Under the pieces are notes generated by a model that did no database searches, was not told where the DNA came from, and saw nothing but the letters and a program-made list of their open reading frames with translations. A DNA stretch of 64,000 bases from Molanna angustata (Eukaryota; Arthropoda; Insecta; Trichoptera; Molannidae): contig OY754964.1 of assembly GCA_963576475.1 (NCBI GenBank), positions 50,685,892 through 50,749,891 of the forward strand. Reading direction: 5' to 3'. Positions 43,660 to 56,124 of the stretch are shown one piece after another (the stretch's first letter is position 1; every line of letters begins with the position of its first letter). The position numbers and the translations under genes are program-made.

Positions 43660-45410
43660 ATAAAAAAGTAGGTGAAGTGTCTAAAATAAATGAGTATTTA
43701 GTGAGAGAAAAACATATGTTCTGATTCACTCAATAAATAAACATGTATACCCATATTTATTTATTCTTTGGGCTGGAAAGATAAGTTAGAAGATTTAATC
43801 TAATTTCTCTTTGAAAATAATAATCTAATTAATTTGCAACACACACCAGTCTTGTCTCACATAAAAAGGCACTAAATTCAAAATGGGTGTTAAATTACAT
43901 TGCTGAAATATGTGAGATGTTATTGTTGCCTTGATGAATTTTTGACTAACCGGCTCTTACGGGACACCCGAAAATGTTAATAAGATAAAAAAGTGGACTA
44001 TTCTTTGCCGGTGTTCCACAGTAATAAATAAGTTAGTTTCCGTATTCTGTGAAAAAATAGAAGTCATACTAGTTGTGGATTCATATGTTATTTTATTTTA
44101 TTTTTATCAATAGTAAATAATTTTAAATTAATATGACTATCCATGTAAACTGCTTCAGAACAGGTTCTTAACTAATTACAGCAGTTCACGTTCGCATCCA
44201 GGTTTAATAATTTTTCTGTATCTTTATTATTTTTATTATATTGCAACTGAGTGTATAAATGCTGTAATAAACTGAATTTATAAAAAATCCACTGTGTTAG
44301 CGAAAACACTGATATTGATATTTTTTTAAAATATGTATAAAGACATATTCTCCCTTTTTTGGTTGGAATAGTACACAAATTTCATGAATATTATTTATTT
44401 CGTCAAGTTCGGTATATCATAAAGTTAAGGGGGAATGTTGGTTACATGTTACATCCGTCTCATTTCAAGTTTTTAACCTGCCAATATCCGACGGTAGCTG
44501 TGGTAGAAGATACAACAAAATATCTTCACGCAACTTCTGAAATAATTATATAAAGACATGTCTCGTTCAATAACAAGATTCTTTGACAGGTAACAAAATG
44601 TGAGGGGATAAAATATACAGAAAGACGGTTGGTACATAATCGTCTTTCACATCATCTTCCACCTCCATTGGTTAAACTTTGTTTTGTTAATCTACTTGTA
44701 AACGTAAATCCGAGTTCATGAAATTAATTTAGACTTTAATTAAATTTCGGCATTATGTCTTACCTTATCGTTTCAAATTCCATCAATATCTGTCTATCTA
44801 TTCAATACCATCCTTTGGCAAATATTTACCTATCGTGTGTGGTGACACTTACACTTGTATCTTATACCTACAAGTAACGATTCTTAACAAGTTTGTCTTG
44901 TACTCGTGAAATGCCTCTGAATAGCAAACCTCGAAGAACGATTACTTTACATTTTAAAAAATACCATTACTGTATACTAAATTTTAATTTTTAATTCAAG
45001 AAATCATACAAAACATTCTTTCTACAGTAGCTGCGCTCCTAAATAACAGCAATGTGAAAACTTTGGTTTTATTTTACCATTCCAAATTTATTTATTATTT
45101 GCAATGTGCATATCCCCGACAATTTCCGAAGATAATCGAAGATTAACGAACACCAGCGCGCAGCCGTTCGGGCCAATGAAATAAGCAAAACATTCACGCG
45201 TCAATCGCTTAGTCGAAGACGTCACGATATAACGTAGTTTGATTTTTATTAAATATGTTACACGACCCTCCACATCGTGAACATTAACTGTTCTCAATAA
45301 TATACGAATGTTAATCATGTATATGATATTATAATTGAAACCTTTTATCACTGTAAATTTAAAATCTACTATAAACTGACAGACTTTTGCAATATCATAT
45401 TTGGAGGTAA
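43660..45410. other. No gene or element recognised
   Basis: Mostly unique-looking AT-rich sequence. Possible unidentified host noncoding DNA. Confidence 0.4.
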
Positions 45411-45424
45411 ATTTTAAAATAGTA

Positions 45425-45530
45425 AATATTCGGTTCTCTCTGCCTACCCCGGTTCTCTCGTTCGGTTCTCTCTGCCTACCCCGCAAGGGACATGGCGTGA
45501 TGATATGTATGTATATTTTGAACACGCACA
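45425..45530 (+). mobile_element. RTE 3' tail fragment with internal duplication
   Basis: CGGTTCTCTCTGCCTACCCC occurs twice in a row (about 45430 and 45461), then GGGACATGGCGTGATGATAT and GTATGTAT. It matches 46685-46745. Confidence 0.6.
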
Positions 45531-45565
45531 TAAAATCCCTACGTTCTGATATTTAATTATTTTAA

Positions 45566-48370
45566 ACTAGCTTTTATGTCCCGCCGTTGGCCAAGAATGT
45601 AAATTAGTGAAGGAATAAGCAATCTTTTATATAATATTGTCACAAAAAATATTTGCTAATTCGTAGTATGAAAAGTAGTTTGAAATTTAATTGAGTTTAA
45701 GCGATGTAAAATGTTCAAGTGATGGCCACAACCCATTTGTTTTTATATATAAGTAGGTACATACAATTTCTGCACGCATGGACTATGGTAAATGGTTTTA
45801 AATATGACTAATTATAAAGAGACAACGTTGTAAAGAGTTTGGATTTGGCCACAACCCCTATTTTTATATATTGTCATCGAACGCAAATGTGTTTTAAATA
45901 TTTAGTAATTTTGGATGATGGGAAATGGCTTAAAAATTAAATAAACAAAAGTAAGTACTGAAAAGATTCAAGTGTTGGTCACATCCCATTCGTTTTTATA
46001 TTTTTCGTCAAGTGTGCATACCTATAGATTATTATATTTTTGCACAATAAAACTGATCTACATTACAGAAGAAGACTTAAATAGTTTTTATTTGAATATA
46101 TACGTTGTGAAGAGTCCAGTAATGGCCACAACCCCGATTTTTTATTATATTGTCATCAAAATCAAATATGTAGTTATTGAAAATTAAGCAATGTATGATG
46201 ATATAATAAATGGTGTAAATTTCGATTGAAAAAAAGTATTGAGAAGATTCTAGTGATGGTCACATCCCATTCGTTTTATGTATTTTCGTCAAGTGTGCAT
46301 GTTGTTTATAATATTTCTATACAATAGACTATAAGTCTTAAAACTAACCCAAAAGACTAAATGAAAAAAAAGAATAAGTATAAGACTATAACAAATATTT
46401 TGTAATAAAAACTGACCCAATGGTCTACATAAAAGATGCAATAGAAGAATTACACAATAGTAAACGCCTGAATGAACGAAGAACGCCTGACGAAGAAAAT
46501 ATACAAAGCTGACAGGAACGGAATAAGAGGTCGCGGGCGCCCAAGAAAAGGATGGCACGACCATGTAAACGATATTTTGAAAGATGGAAATGTAAGAAGC
46601 ATGAACAACAGACGAACATGTATAAGACGATGTATGAATGTTGATGAGGCGATAAATGTGTGTCAAGATAGAAAAATGTGGCGTTCGGTTCTCTCTGCCT
46701 ACCCCGTGAGGGACATGGCGTGATGGTATGTATGTATGTATGTAAATGTATTATATAAAAAACTGACCAAATGGTCTTCATAAAAGAAGAAGAAGATGAC
46801 TATAGGAAATATTTTATATAAAATTCACCCAACGTCTACATTAAATAAGAAAACGAAGAATAAGACTAAAGGAAATGGTTTGCATAAAAACTAACAAAAA
46901 AAAATCTACAAAAAATAAGAAAAAGAAGAATTAGACTATAGAAAGTAGTTAATATAAAAACTGACCCAAAGGTCTACATATTAGAAGAAAAATTATACGT
47001 CAGGATATAGATTGTATAAAAACTAACGCAAAGGTCAACATAAAAGAAGATAAAGAAGAATTAGACTAAAGGAAAAGTTTGTATGAAAACTCTCCCTTGG
47101 TCTACATAAAAGAGGAAAAATTAGACTATAGGAAGTTAGTTTATACAATATTCAACAAAGGTCTACATAAAATTAGAAAAAGAAGAATTACGTTAAACTG
47201 GCCCAGAGGTCTACATAAAATAAGAAGAAAAAGAATTAGATAATAGGAATAAGTTTGTATAAAAACTCACCCAAAGGGCTACATAAAAGAAGATGAATTA
47301 GACTATAGGAAATAGTTTATTTATGAACTGTCCCAAATGACTTCACAAAAGAAGAGGAAGAAGAATTAAACTCCAAGAAATAGCTTGTATAAAAAATCAC
47401 CCAAAGGTCTACTTAAATAAAAGAAGAATTTCACTATAGGAAATAGTTTGTAGATTGAATGACATGTGTATTGTAGTTAACCTTAGATAGTTTAATAATT
47501 TTCCTATACAAAATCAGTATATTCTTGGTTTTTAAGTAGTTAGTATTAGGTATGTAGGTACACAATGATGTTCTAAATTAATTCGAATTCGATTTATAAC
47601 AAATTTTATTTGAATATCAGAATGTGTCCGTTACCATAGTAACCATGTTCCAACATGTGAAAAATATCAAATGTTATGGAGACATTTTTTGAATATGTAG
47701 GTACCTACATTGGTTTGTTCGATGCCATAAAAATGAAAATTGTCAGAATAATCAAATATTTTTAACAAATTATGCAATTATATCTTTACTAATAATTAAC
47801 AGACTTTTACAATATATGTCTTAAAACTTGCTGTAATGTCTTGTGTTTCATTTTATTATTTCATAATCACATTTATTTCAAAGGTATATTATTTTAAAGA
47901 AAATATTCATTCTATAGGAAAATTAAATATCGTATGAAAAGATATTAAAATGGCGGGGTTATATGTACATTTGTACAAAACGCTTACTTTAAAAATAAGT
48001 TAAACATTATAATTAGACAAAATATTCACCATGTTTTTCACTTAAAAGCTAAGTTATACTTGAAAATATATTTTTTTCGTGTAAATACGTACTTCTAACT
48101 TTTAAACTAACAGATATTTGCGTGCAAAATGTACACTTTTTTGACAGATATGACTTGGAAAATTTTGTATGAAAAAAATAATTATTGAAATATCTTTAAA
48201 ATTCAGCATTTTAATCGCATTATTTTTAGCGTGACACTGCATCAGGTATACTGGTACACGTTCGCACATAAATTAGATTTTTAGATGCTCTTGGTTTTTC
48301 AAAAGGCGTGAGACAAACACACACACACACACACACACACACTAACATATTGATTGCTTTATTACTTTAG
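45566..48370. repeat. Tandem segmental duplication, unit A (2.8 kb)
   Basis: Begins ACTAGCTTTTATGTCCCGCC and ends TTGATTGCTTTATTACTTTAG, as unit B does. It holds about five diverged ~130-bp repeats with a GGCCACAACCC or GGTCACATCCC core (45721-46260). An array of GTCTACATAAAA...GACTATAGGAAAT repeats follows (46750-47450), then a conserved 900-bp block with a (CA)n run at 48318-48343. An RTE fragment is inserted at about 46452-46745. Confidence 0.8.
46452..46745 (+). mobile_element. RTE-type LINE C-terminus and TATG tail
   Basis: Intact C-terminal frame of 83 codons: ERLTKKIYKADRNGIRGRGR, PRKGWHDHVNDILKDGN, VCQDRKMWRSVLSAYPVRDM. The GRGRPRK.W motif and terminal CQDR..WRS are RTE signatures. 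It ends in (TATG)n. It is absent from the corresponding place in unit B. Confidence 0.8.
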
Positions 48371-49464
48371 ACTAGCCTTTATGTCCCGCCGTTGGCCAAG
48401 AATGTAAAACTGTGAAGGAATAAGCAATCGTTTTTATAATATTGTCACCCAATTATTTTGCAATATCGGACTATGAAAAGTGGTTTGAAATTTGATTGAG
48501 TTTAAGCATTGTAAAATGTTCAAGTGATGGCCACAACCCATTCTTTTTTATATATTGCTATAAAGTGTGAATGAAGTATAATATACAATTTCTGCACGCA
48601 TGGACTACGCGAAATGGTTTTAAATATGACAGTTTATCAACGTTGTACACAACCCCCATTTTTAAATATTATCATCGAAAACAAATTGTAATATATACCT
48701 ATTGAAAATTTAGTAATTTTGGATGTTGGAATGTGGTTTAAATTTGATTAAATAATGTACTGAAAAGATCTAGTGTTGGTCACATCCCATTCGTTTTTAT
48801 ATTTTTTCATCAAGTGTGCATTATATTTTTGCACAATTAGACTGATAGACTTAAAATTGACACAAAAGTCTACATTAACGAAGAAGAAAAAGACTTAAAC
48901 TATAATAAATAGTTTTTAATTTGAATATAAACGTTGTGAAGAGTTCAGTAATGGCCACAACCCCCATTATTTAAATATCGTCAACGAAATCAAATATGAA
49001 GGTGTTGAAAATTATTCAAAATAGGATGTTATAAATGGTTTAAATTTGATTAAACAAAAGTATTGAAAATATTCTAGTGCAGGTTACATCGTCACATCCC
49101 ACATCCCATTCGTTTTTACATATGTATTTTCATCAAGTGTGCATATTGTTAATAATATTTCTGCACAATAGACTATTAGACTTAAAACTAACCCAAAATT
49201 CTAAATAAAAAAGAGAAGAATAAGTATAAGACTATAAGAAATAGTTTGTATAAAAAACTATTTCAATGGTCTACATAAAATAAGAAAAAATACATAAAAT
49301 AGAAGAATTAGACTATTGGAAATAGATTGCATAAAAACTGACTAAAAGGTCTACATAAAAGAAGAAGAAGATTAATCCATAGGAAATAGTTTTGTATAAA
49401 ATTCACCAAAGTTCTACATAAAATAAGAAAACGAAGAAAAAGAATTAGACTCCACGAACGGTCG

Positions 49465-49625
49465 CTTCAGACCCTTCAGTACCTCCCATCCCTTCAATCC
49501 ATCATTACGTCCCTTCCAATCAGGCCCTTCAGTACCTCCCGTCCCTTTAGGCCCTTTTATACCTCCCATCCCTTCAGGCCCTTTAGTGCATCCCTTCCCT
49601 TCATTACATCCCGTCCCTTCAGCCG
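49465..49625. repeat. Pyrimidine-rich minisatellite
   Basis: Variants of CCCTTCAGTACCTCCCATC and CCCTTCAGGCCCTTTAGT make a strongly C/T-biased plus strand for about 150 bases. Confidence 0.7.
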
Positions 49626-49633
49626 CTTAAGAA

Positions 49634-50400
49634 AAGTTTAAATCCAGAAACCATCCTGGAAGAACCGCGAAGAGATGAAAGGACCTTCTTTTCCCAGGAT
49701 ACTCCACCTTCAAAGGTAAAATGACTAAATACACGAAGAAGAAGAAGAAAAAAGTTTAAATCCAGATACCTGCGAAGATATGGAAGGAAAATTGGACCTT
49801 CTTTTCCCAGGATACTCCACCTTCAAAGGTAAAATGACTAAATACACGAAGAAGATGAAGAAAAAAGTTTAAATCCAGATACCTGCGAAGATATGGAAGG
49901 AAAATTGGACCTTCTTCTCCCAGGATAGTCCACCTAAAATGTCCAGGTAAAATGACCAAATGCACGATGAAGAAGAAAAAAGTTTATATCCAAAAACCGT
50001 CTTGGAAGACTTGCGAAGAGTTGGAAGAACAGTTGGACCTTCTTCTCCCAGTATTCTCCAACTTCATAGGTAAAATGACCAAAAATACATGAAGAAGAAG
50101 AAGAAGAAGAAAAAAGTTTAAATCCAGAAACCTGCGAAGAGATGGAAGGACAATTGGAACTTCTTCTCCCAGGTTAGTCCACCTTCATAGGTAAAATGAC
50201 CAAATACACGATGAAGAAGAAGAAGAAAAAAGTTTAAATCCAGGAACCGTCCTGGAAGACCTGCGAAGAAATGGAGAGACAGTCGGACCTTCGTTTCCCA
50301 GGATATTCCGCTTTCATTGGTAAAATGACCAAATACACGAAGAAGAAGAAAAATAAGAAAAAAATTTAAATCCAGAAACCATCCCGGGCATACGCTCGAC
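49634..50400. repeat. ~115-130-bp minisatellite, about 7 units
   Basis: AAGTTTAAATCCAG-type markers fall at 49634, 49752, 49865, 49980, 50114, 50230 and 50362. Each unit also holds GACCTTCTTCTCCCAGGATA, GTAAAATGACCAAATACACG and a (GAA)n run whose length explains the period variation. Minus-strand frames through it are repetitive by-products. Confidence 0.85.
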
Positions 50401-51391
50401 AATTCACCAAAGTTTCATTGTAATCGGACAAACGGTTTAGGAGCACATAGCATACATGCATCCATACATAAATAAATAAATAAAATAATTTTCCTATAGG
50501 AAATCAGTATATTGTTGATTTGTAAGTAAATAGTATTAGGTAGGTACCTACCTACAACAATGTTCTAAATAAATTCGATTCATATCTAATTTTATTTGAA
50601 TATCAGAATCTTTCCGTAACCATAGTAACCATCGAACATATAAAATATTACTATCAAATGGGCTCGATACATTTTTTTGGATATGTAGGTAGGTACCTAC
50701 ATACATTGGTTTGTTCGAAGCCACAAAAACGAAAATTGTCCAAAATATCAAATATTACATACAAATTATGCAATTTTATTATGCCTATATCTTTACTAAT
50801 AATTAACAGACTTTTACAATATATGTCTTAAAACTTGCTGTAATGTCTTGTGTTTCATTTTATTATTTCATAATCACATTTATTTCAAAGGTATATTATT
50901 TTAAAGAACATATTCATTCGGTAGGAAAATTAAATATCGTATGAAAAGATATTAAAATGGCGGGGTTATATGTACATTTGTACAAAACGCTTACTTTAAA
51001 AATAAGTTAAACATTATAATTATACAAAATATTCACCATGTTTTTCACTTAAACGCTAAGTTATACTTGAAAATATATTTTCTTCGTGTAAATACGTACT
51101 TCTAACTTTTAAACTAACAGATATTTGCGTGCAAAATGTACACTTTTTTGACAGATATGACTTGGAAAATTTTGTATGAAAAAAATAATTATTGAAATAT
51201 TTTTAAAATTCAGCATTTTTATCGCATTATTTTTAGCGTGACACTGCATCAGGTATACTGGTACACGTTCGCACATAAATTAGATTTTTAGATGCTCTTG
51301 GTTTTTCAGAAGGCGTGAGACAAACACACACACACACACACACATACACACACACATACACTAACATTTTGATTGCTTTATTACTTTAGAT

Positions 51392-52300
51392 AACCAATAA
51401 ACATATACCATCAAACCACTATCCATAAACTGGCTAAAGAAGGAGAACTCTTTCAACTAATATGATTAAAACATTTACTTTTGTACATGTTGATGGTGAA
51501 TGTTCATACAACAAATAGACCCATACAGTCTGCTTTCGTAAAACAAATCACTCTTCTTCGATGCCTCTTCTCAGTTCACGTAAAGTCGGCCGTTCTGGTA
51601 CGCAAACCCCACGTCTTACAGTCCTGGGTGCCTACACAACGTGTCATTTAGCACAAGAAAGGATAACTCAATGTATGGAAGTGACAATTATCACATACAT
51701 TGAGTTATATTTTCTTGAACTACAATGATATCAATGGCACGTTTACTAGGGGGGCAGAGCATCTATACAGATAGCTGCTTCTCCCTCAATACTTTTGGAG
51801 TGTTTGTCCACCAAGTAGCTTATGAACGTTCTTTGGGCAATGCTTTTATGTACAAATAAACACTAGAATTAATTTTGTAAATTTTATTTTCAATAGTCAT
51901 TAATTCATTGGTCTTGTCACTGAAACCCACTGAATGTTATACATGCATTCAATTCCATGTTAATTTTCAACATCTGTAGCATATAATTAATTAATCTCAA
52001 ATAAACTAATGATACAAATGAACGTGTTGTTTAGATATTAATTACCTGTTTCTTCTTGGGTAGATCCATAGTTAAATATTGTCTCTACGTACACATATAC
52101 TATGTTGTACCTACAATAACAATATTCATGTTTCCATGAAACTAATTTCCTTCTAACATTTCAATCAATATCATCACAGATGAATAAGTTTAATATGTAT
52201 AATTAGTACCAAATTATCAAACCTAATAGGCGAAATGAATAATATACAATATGAGCTAATTATAAAATGTATTTGAAAACACATTAGTTATCTTATTTAA
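51392..52300. other. No gene recognised; contains a strong hairpin
   Basis: Unique-looking sequence downstream of the duplication. The only distinctive structure is the hairpin at 51654-51717. Confidence 0.4.
51654..51717. other. Long imperfect hairpin
   Basis: CAAGAAAGGATAACTCAATG then TATG pairs with CATACATTGAGTTATATTTT then CTTG: 24 positions with one 2-base mismatch. The loop (GGAAGTGACAATTATCA) can pair partly with itself. It could be a microRNA-like precursor, a MITE remnant or chance. Confidence 0.35.
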
Positions 52301-52309
52301 TAATTTTTT

Positions 52310-54265
52310 TTGACCGATAGTTCTTGATGGAATTGTATTAAAAAACTTTAAAACAATTTAATCACCATCTTATCCACTTTCTAAACGATGTTGTTCTTTT
52401 TCATAGAATAATATTTTTAAATTTCAAAAAATATATTGAAAGCGAAAATTTATATTGGTACAATTTTGAACGGAAACGTCTACGTTAGAGTGGGAGAGAT
52501 AAATGTTGCCAGTTCAATTGCATATTCCGCAGATTTATTAATAACAAATATTTTCATATAAATTTATTTTTTATAATCAAGAAAAATTTTCAAAGCGAAA
52601 ATTAATATGGGTAAAATTATTTCACTGGCAATACGCTGGTCTCACTAAACTTAACTGTAAATGTTTACGGCATACGGTCGGAGTGGAAGACGTATTCTAC
52701 TTATGGGATATTGATTGTAATAATAAATAATATTAAAAAAAGCGTTTATAACTTAATTCCACTGTTTATTTAGACTACAACCTACAGCCGGTTTCGTGCT
52801 AAGCACATTTTCAAGTAGTACATTTTCGTGCTAATTTTGACATACTAATGAGATGAACAAAGCAAATTTCAACGTTATTTTTCGATAAATAAAAAAAATA
52901 CTAACGCTGCGCCGCTCAGAATTCGCCTCTGTACTGATGTCTTTCCACATAGAATATTTTGGAATGGATCAGCTTTTCAGGAGCCACATAAGACAGAAAT
53001 AATTATTCGTTTTGTTTCCAGCGTTATTTAATATCAATCTAAAATTATCTAATGTAATCCTCAAATAGTTAGATCTGGGTGTATGTTTTTATTTGAACTA
53101 TACAGATTTATCAAAAACAGCAGAACGGGAATCCGGTCTCAAAGCGAGAGTGAGAGAAAGAGCATTTATTTCTCACTTGATATACGTTCAACGTAAGCCA
53201 GTTAAACTTTTCTAGATATATATCTTTTCCAACGTATGATAATTTAACAATATTTTATATTTTAATATATACATCTGATGGCTTCAAGATATCTGTGTGA
53301 CAACTTTTCATTCCCCTTCGCCACAAGAATCTCCGATATAATGCTCTCCAGGTATATTTTTGTCTCTGACAACGTCACCTGGTGTTGAAAATGTTAATTC
53401 TACGATGCGCTAACTTCATTTTAAAGGCGAGTAAAGAGGCGAAATTGCAATTTTCTCTTTAATGATACAATGAATAATTCATACTTAATAACAAAATACA
53501 ATAAACTTACTCGCGTCTTCTCCTAATCTTTTCAATCTTCTTCAACCTAATAAACTTAGTGACCTCTTTAAGTTTTAACATGTGAACGAGTAAGCTGACT
53601 ATTTATTAGAGGAAAAAAAATAATAAAACTCATGTGTTGCTTTTCTATCTAACTTAAATAAATAAACTCCGTTACATCCAAACTATACATGCATGTAAAC
53701 TTACTTACCTAACTATAGAGAATATCTAAGCATAATACGAATCCAGTATGTGGGATCTATTTATTCCTCCTTTGTTAAAGTAGGTACGGTACGCTAAGTT
53801 AAAAGTGGACTTTGTGCTTATGTTAGGTTTTTTCTTTTTCTATCGTTATTAATATTTTTTTAAATAAAAAATTAATACATCTATGTTAAATAAGTACATA
53901 GACATATTCCTACATTCCCAAAATTAAGCATAAAAGCGTATGCTAGAAGTATTAGTCAAGTAATGTCTGGTAAGTAAATCTGCACAAATCTTTAGAAAAA
54001 TCAGCGTGTTTCGTCAAGCTGCCATTTTGTTCAAGAGAATTTAATTATATTATTTCCATTAATATTTTTAATAACTAAAATAATTACAACCATACTTTCC
54101 CCCCAAACTGTAAAGCGGTATTTCACATACCGACATAGTTTCAAACCAAGATCCGCGTGTATCATTTTTTCTGGCTAAGGTCAACATTGTGCATATATTT
54201 TCCAATTTTGAAGATAGAATAAAATGACCAACTTATATGTTACATAATAATATATGAAGTAGAAA
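52310..54265. other. Unassigned sequence with a Penelope-like relic
   Basis: GTTCTTGATGGAATT (52321) recurs at 58906, and a hammerhead-like relic sits at 52782-52818. The rest of the stretch shows no coding signal. Confidence 0.35.
52782..52818 (-). ncRNA. Degenerate hammerhead-like motif, single copy
   Basis: Minus strand: CTAC, TTGAAAA, T, GTGC-TTA-GCAC, GAA, ACCGGC, T, GTAG. Identical to the motif at 59047 except that the helix III palindrome is broken (ACCGGC) and the base at the cleavage position is changed. It is flanked by the same TTAATTCCACT sequence. Confidence 0.4.
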
Positions 54266-54269
54266 TTCA

Positions 54270-54545
54270 GAACGCTGAAAATATGCATAAATAAAGACAA
54301 ATACAATATCTCAAGTCATCTGTTATGAAAAAGTTTCAAGGTTTTTCAAACATTTTCATTTGATATTTTTTTTTTGTTTAACTGCCTATATTTCTGAAAA
54401 ATTTTAAAACACCCAAACTAGGATAATTTAAATTACTATAAAAATGTATAACTCAAAGCAGTATATCTCGAACTTTATTTAACAATTTTCGTATGAATTA
54501 AATTTAGTGACGAACATTCTTTCATACAATTCGTATGACATAATA
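54270..54545 (+). repeat. Dispersed repeat shared with 17040-17400, copy 2
   Basis: AGAACGCTGAAAATATGCAT, AAAGACAAATACAATATCTC, GTTTAACTGCCTATATTTC, AAATTTAGTGACGAACATTC and TTCATACAATTCGTATG, in the same order as copy 1. Confidence 0.6.
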
Positions 54546-54603
54546 CATAATAACTCCGGGGACACTTTGGGCCTTACTTACTATAGGTATGCAATATGTG
54601 TTT

Positions 54604-55292
54604 AAAGGGGGGACTGCTGCCAACGTACCTATTTTTCAATTTGATATATCATCATTATTTCTTATGAAATCGTTTTGAAAAAAAAAATTAGATAGTTTGG
54701 GTATTAATAAACAAAAATATACCTTAACTTTTTGATAATGTTCTGTATAAATTCTTGTAGAAAAATAATGGCATACCTCGATTTTCAACGTTTATCTTAT
54801 ATTTTTAATAAACTGTAAGGCGTAGAGTAATATATATTTTTTTAAATTAAAGAAGACAAAAATATCTAGAAAAATATGATGTGACGTTGCAGTAATGCTT
54901 CAGGTTTAGTAAATAAACCTAAATAATATTTATTTTCCATTCAGCGCCATTGCGTAATTATAAGTTTTTTTGGTTTATTTACTTAACCTGATGCATTAAT
55001 GCAACGTCATATCATATTTTTCCAGATATTTTGTTCTTCTTTAATTTATAAAAAAAAATATTGCTTTATACCTTATATTTTTTTAGAAATTTAAGATAAA
55101 TGTCTAAAATCGGGGTATGCTTATTATTTTCTTACAAGTATATATACAGAACATAATCAAAAAGTTAAGGTATATTTCTCTTTATTAATATCCAAACTAA
55201 CTAGGTTATTTTTTTCAAAATGATTCGTTTAGTAATAATGATGGTATATCAAATTGAAAAAATAGGTACGTTGGCAGCAGTCGCCCTCTTAA
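54604..55292. mobile_element. Full-length foldback element, copy 1
   Basis: The whole element is an imperfect palindrome with arms of about 300-330 bp. The left end is AGGGGGGACTGCTGCCAACG and the right end is CGTTGGCAGCAGTCGCCCTC. The arms mirror through GATATATCATCATTATT, TTCTGTATAAATTCTTGTAG, and GATGTGACGTTGCA to a short centre near 54940 (CATTCAGCGCCATTGCG). TTAA abuts both ends, so it may be a TTAA-targeting (piggyBac-type) MITE or TTAA may be part of the terminus. No coding sequence. Copy 2 is at 63046-63724. Confidence 0.8.
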
Positions 55293-55374
55293 GCTGATAC
55301 TTACCCAGTTTTTTGTATGGCCGAAACTGACTTAGCATTGGATTAAACTCCCTTTCAGTTTGACAATTAAGCTC

Positions 55375-55470
55375 GATACATATGTATGCATACCATCACG
55401 CTGTTTATATATTCTATGTTGTTAAAAAGGACTGACCTCCACACATTCCTATCCTAACATTAATCCATGT
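55375..55470 (-). mobile_element. RTE C-terminal tail relic (reverse)
   Basis: Minus-strand translation NVRIGMCGGQSFLTT and NIINSVMVC preserves the frame pattern of the WRS...MA tail. Compare 17440-17512. Confidence 0.35.
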
Positions 55471-55494
55471 TTTAAATAAAGTACGTATTTATGT

Positions 55495-55570
55495 ACAAGT
55501 GCATAAATGCGGATTTATTGCGATAAAGCAATTTCTTCCTACCAACCCGAGCAACGTGAAGTCTCTTAAG
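55495..55570 (-). mobile_element. SINE tail (reverse) with hairpin
   Basis: Minus strand: ACGTTGCTCGGGTTGGTAGG, AAGAA, ATTGC-TTTATC-GCAAT, AAATCCGC. The stem is perfect over five pairs. Confidence 0.6.
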
Positions 55571-56018
55571 TTAAAATGGTACGGTAGTGTTTAGTGAGAA
55601 ATAAATTGATAGAAATACAAAGAGTAAAAGAAAGTATAATAAAAATAACACCTTACATAGCAATGAGGAAAACAAGAAGGTTACCGAAGAATATACATAG
55701 AAGGAATTCAGGAACTATTTGAAAGATAAATTTTTTTTAGTTTACCTTTAAATAATTGAATGGATTGAGATGACATTACGTCATCTTTTAGGCCATCATT
55801 CTTTAGTAAACAGTTTTTAATATATTTATAAAAAAAACTGTGAATATCTCAGAAATGAAGTTCACCATTCATTCTGAATTTAGTGTTTTTTTTTAATTGC
55901 GACAAAACTGGTTTGAGGGGATATACGCTTGTGTCGTGATTTCTTCTATAAGGTAATGCACACCCGAAAACCTGTCGCTGGTTACCCTTCACTGCAGGAT
56001 ATGCTGTGATAGTATGAA

Positions 56019-56110
56019 TAAAGATATCATTTTGAATCTGTGAGTGTTCAGAATGTGGCAACTTGTCATTGGGTGCATGTTAAATTATTAATATTATCAC
56101 TGTGAAATGG
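56019..56110 (+). mobile_element. Distal part of the second SINE family
   Basis: AGAATGTGGCAACTTGTCAT then TGGGTGCATGTTAAATTA, as at 34010-34055. Confidence 0.55.
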
Positions 56111-56124
56111 CATCACTGTATCTT

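Larger units (their letters stand above)
48371..51390. repeat. Tandem segmental duplication, unit B (3.0 kb)
   Basis: Parallel to unit A: ACTAGCCTTTATGTCCCGCC start, five GGCCACAACCC/GGTCACATCCC repeats (48527-49085), a shorter GTCTACATAAAA array (49190-49440), and the conserved distal block 50485-51390 with a (CA)n run. In place of part of the array it holds a pyrimidine-rich tract and a ~115-bp minisatellite that unit A lacks. Confidence 0.8.

Noticed and set aside
49756..50402. Minus-strand repetitive frames (FHFAGLPGRFLDLNFF-like)
   Set aside because: By-products of the ~115-bp minisatellite; frame is lost wherever the GAA run changes length.
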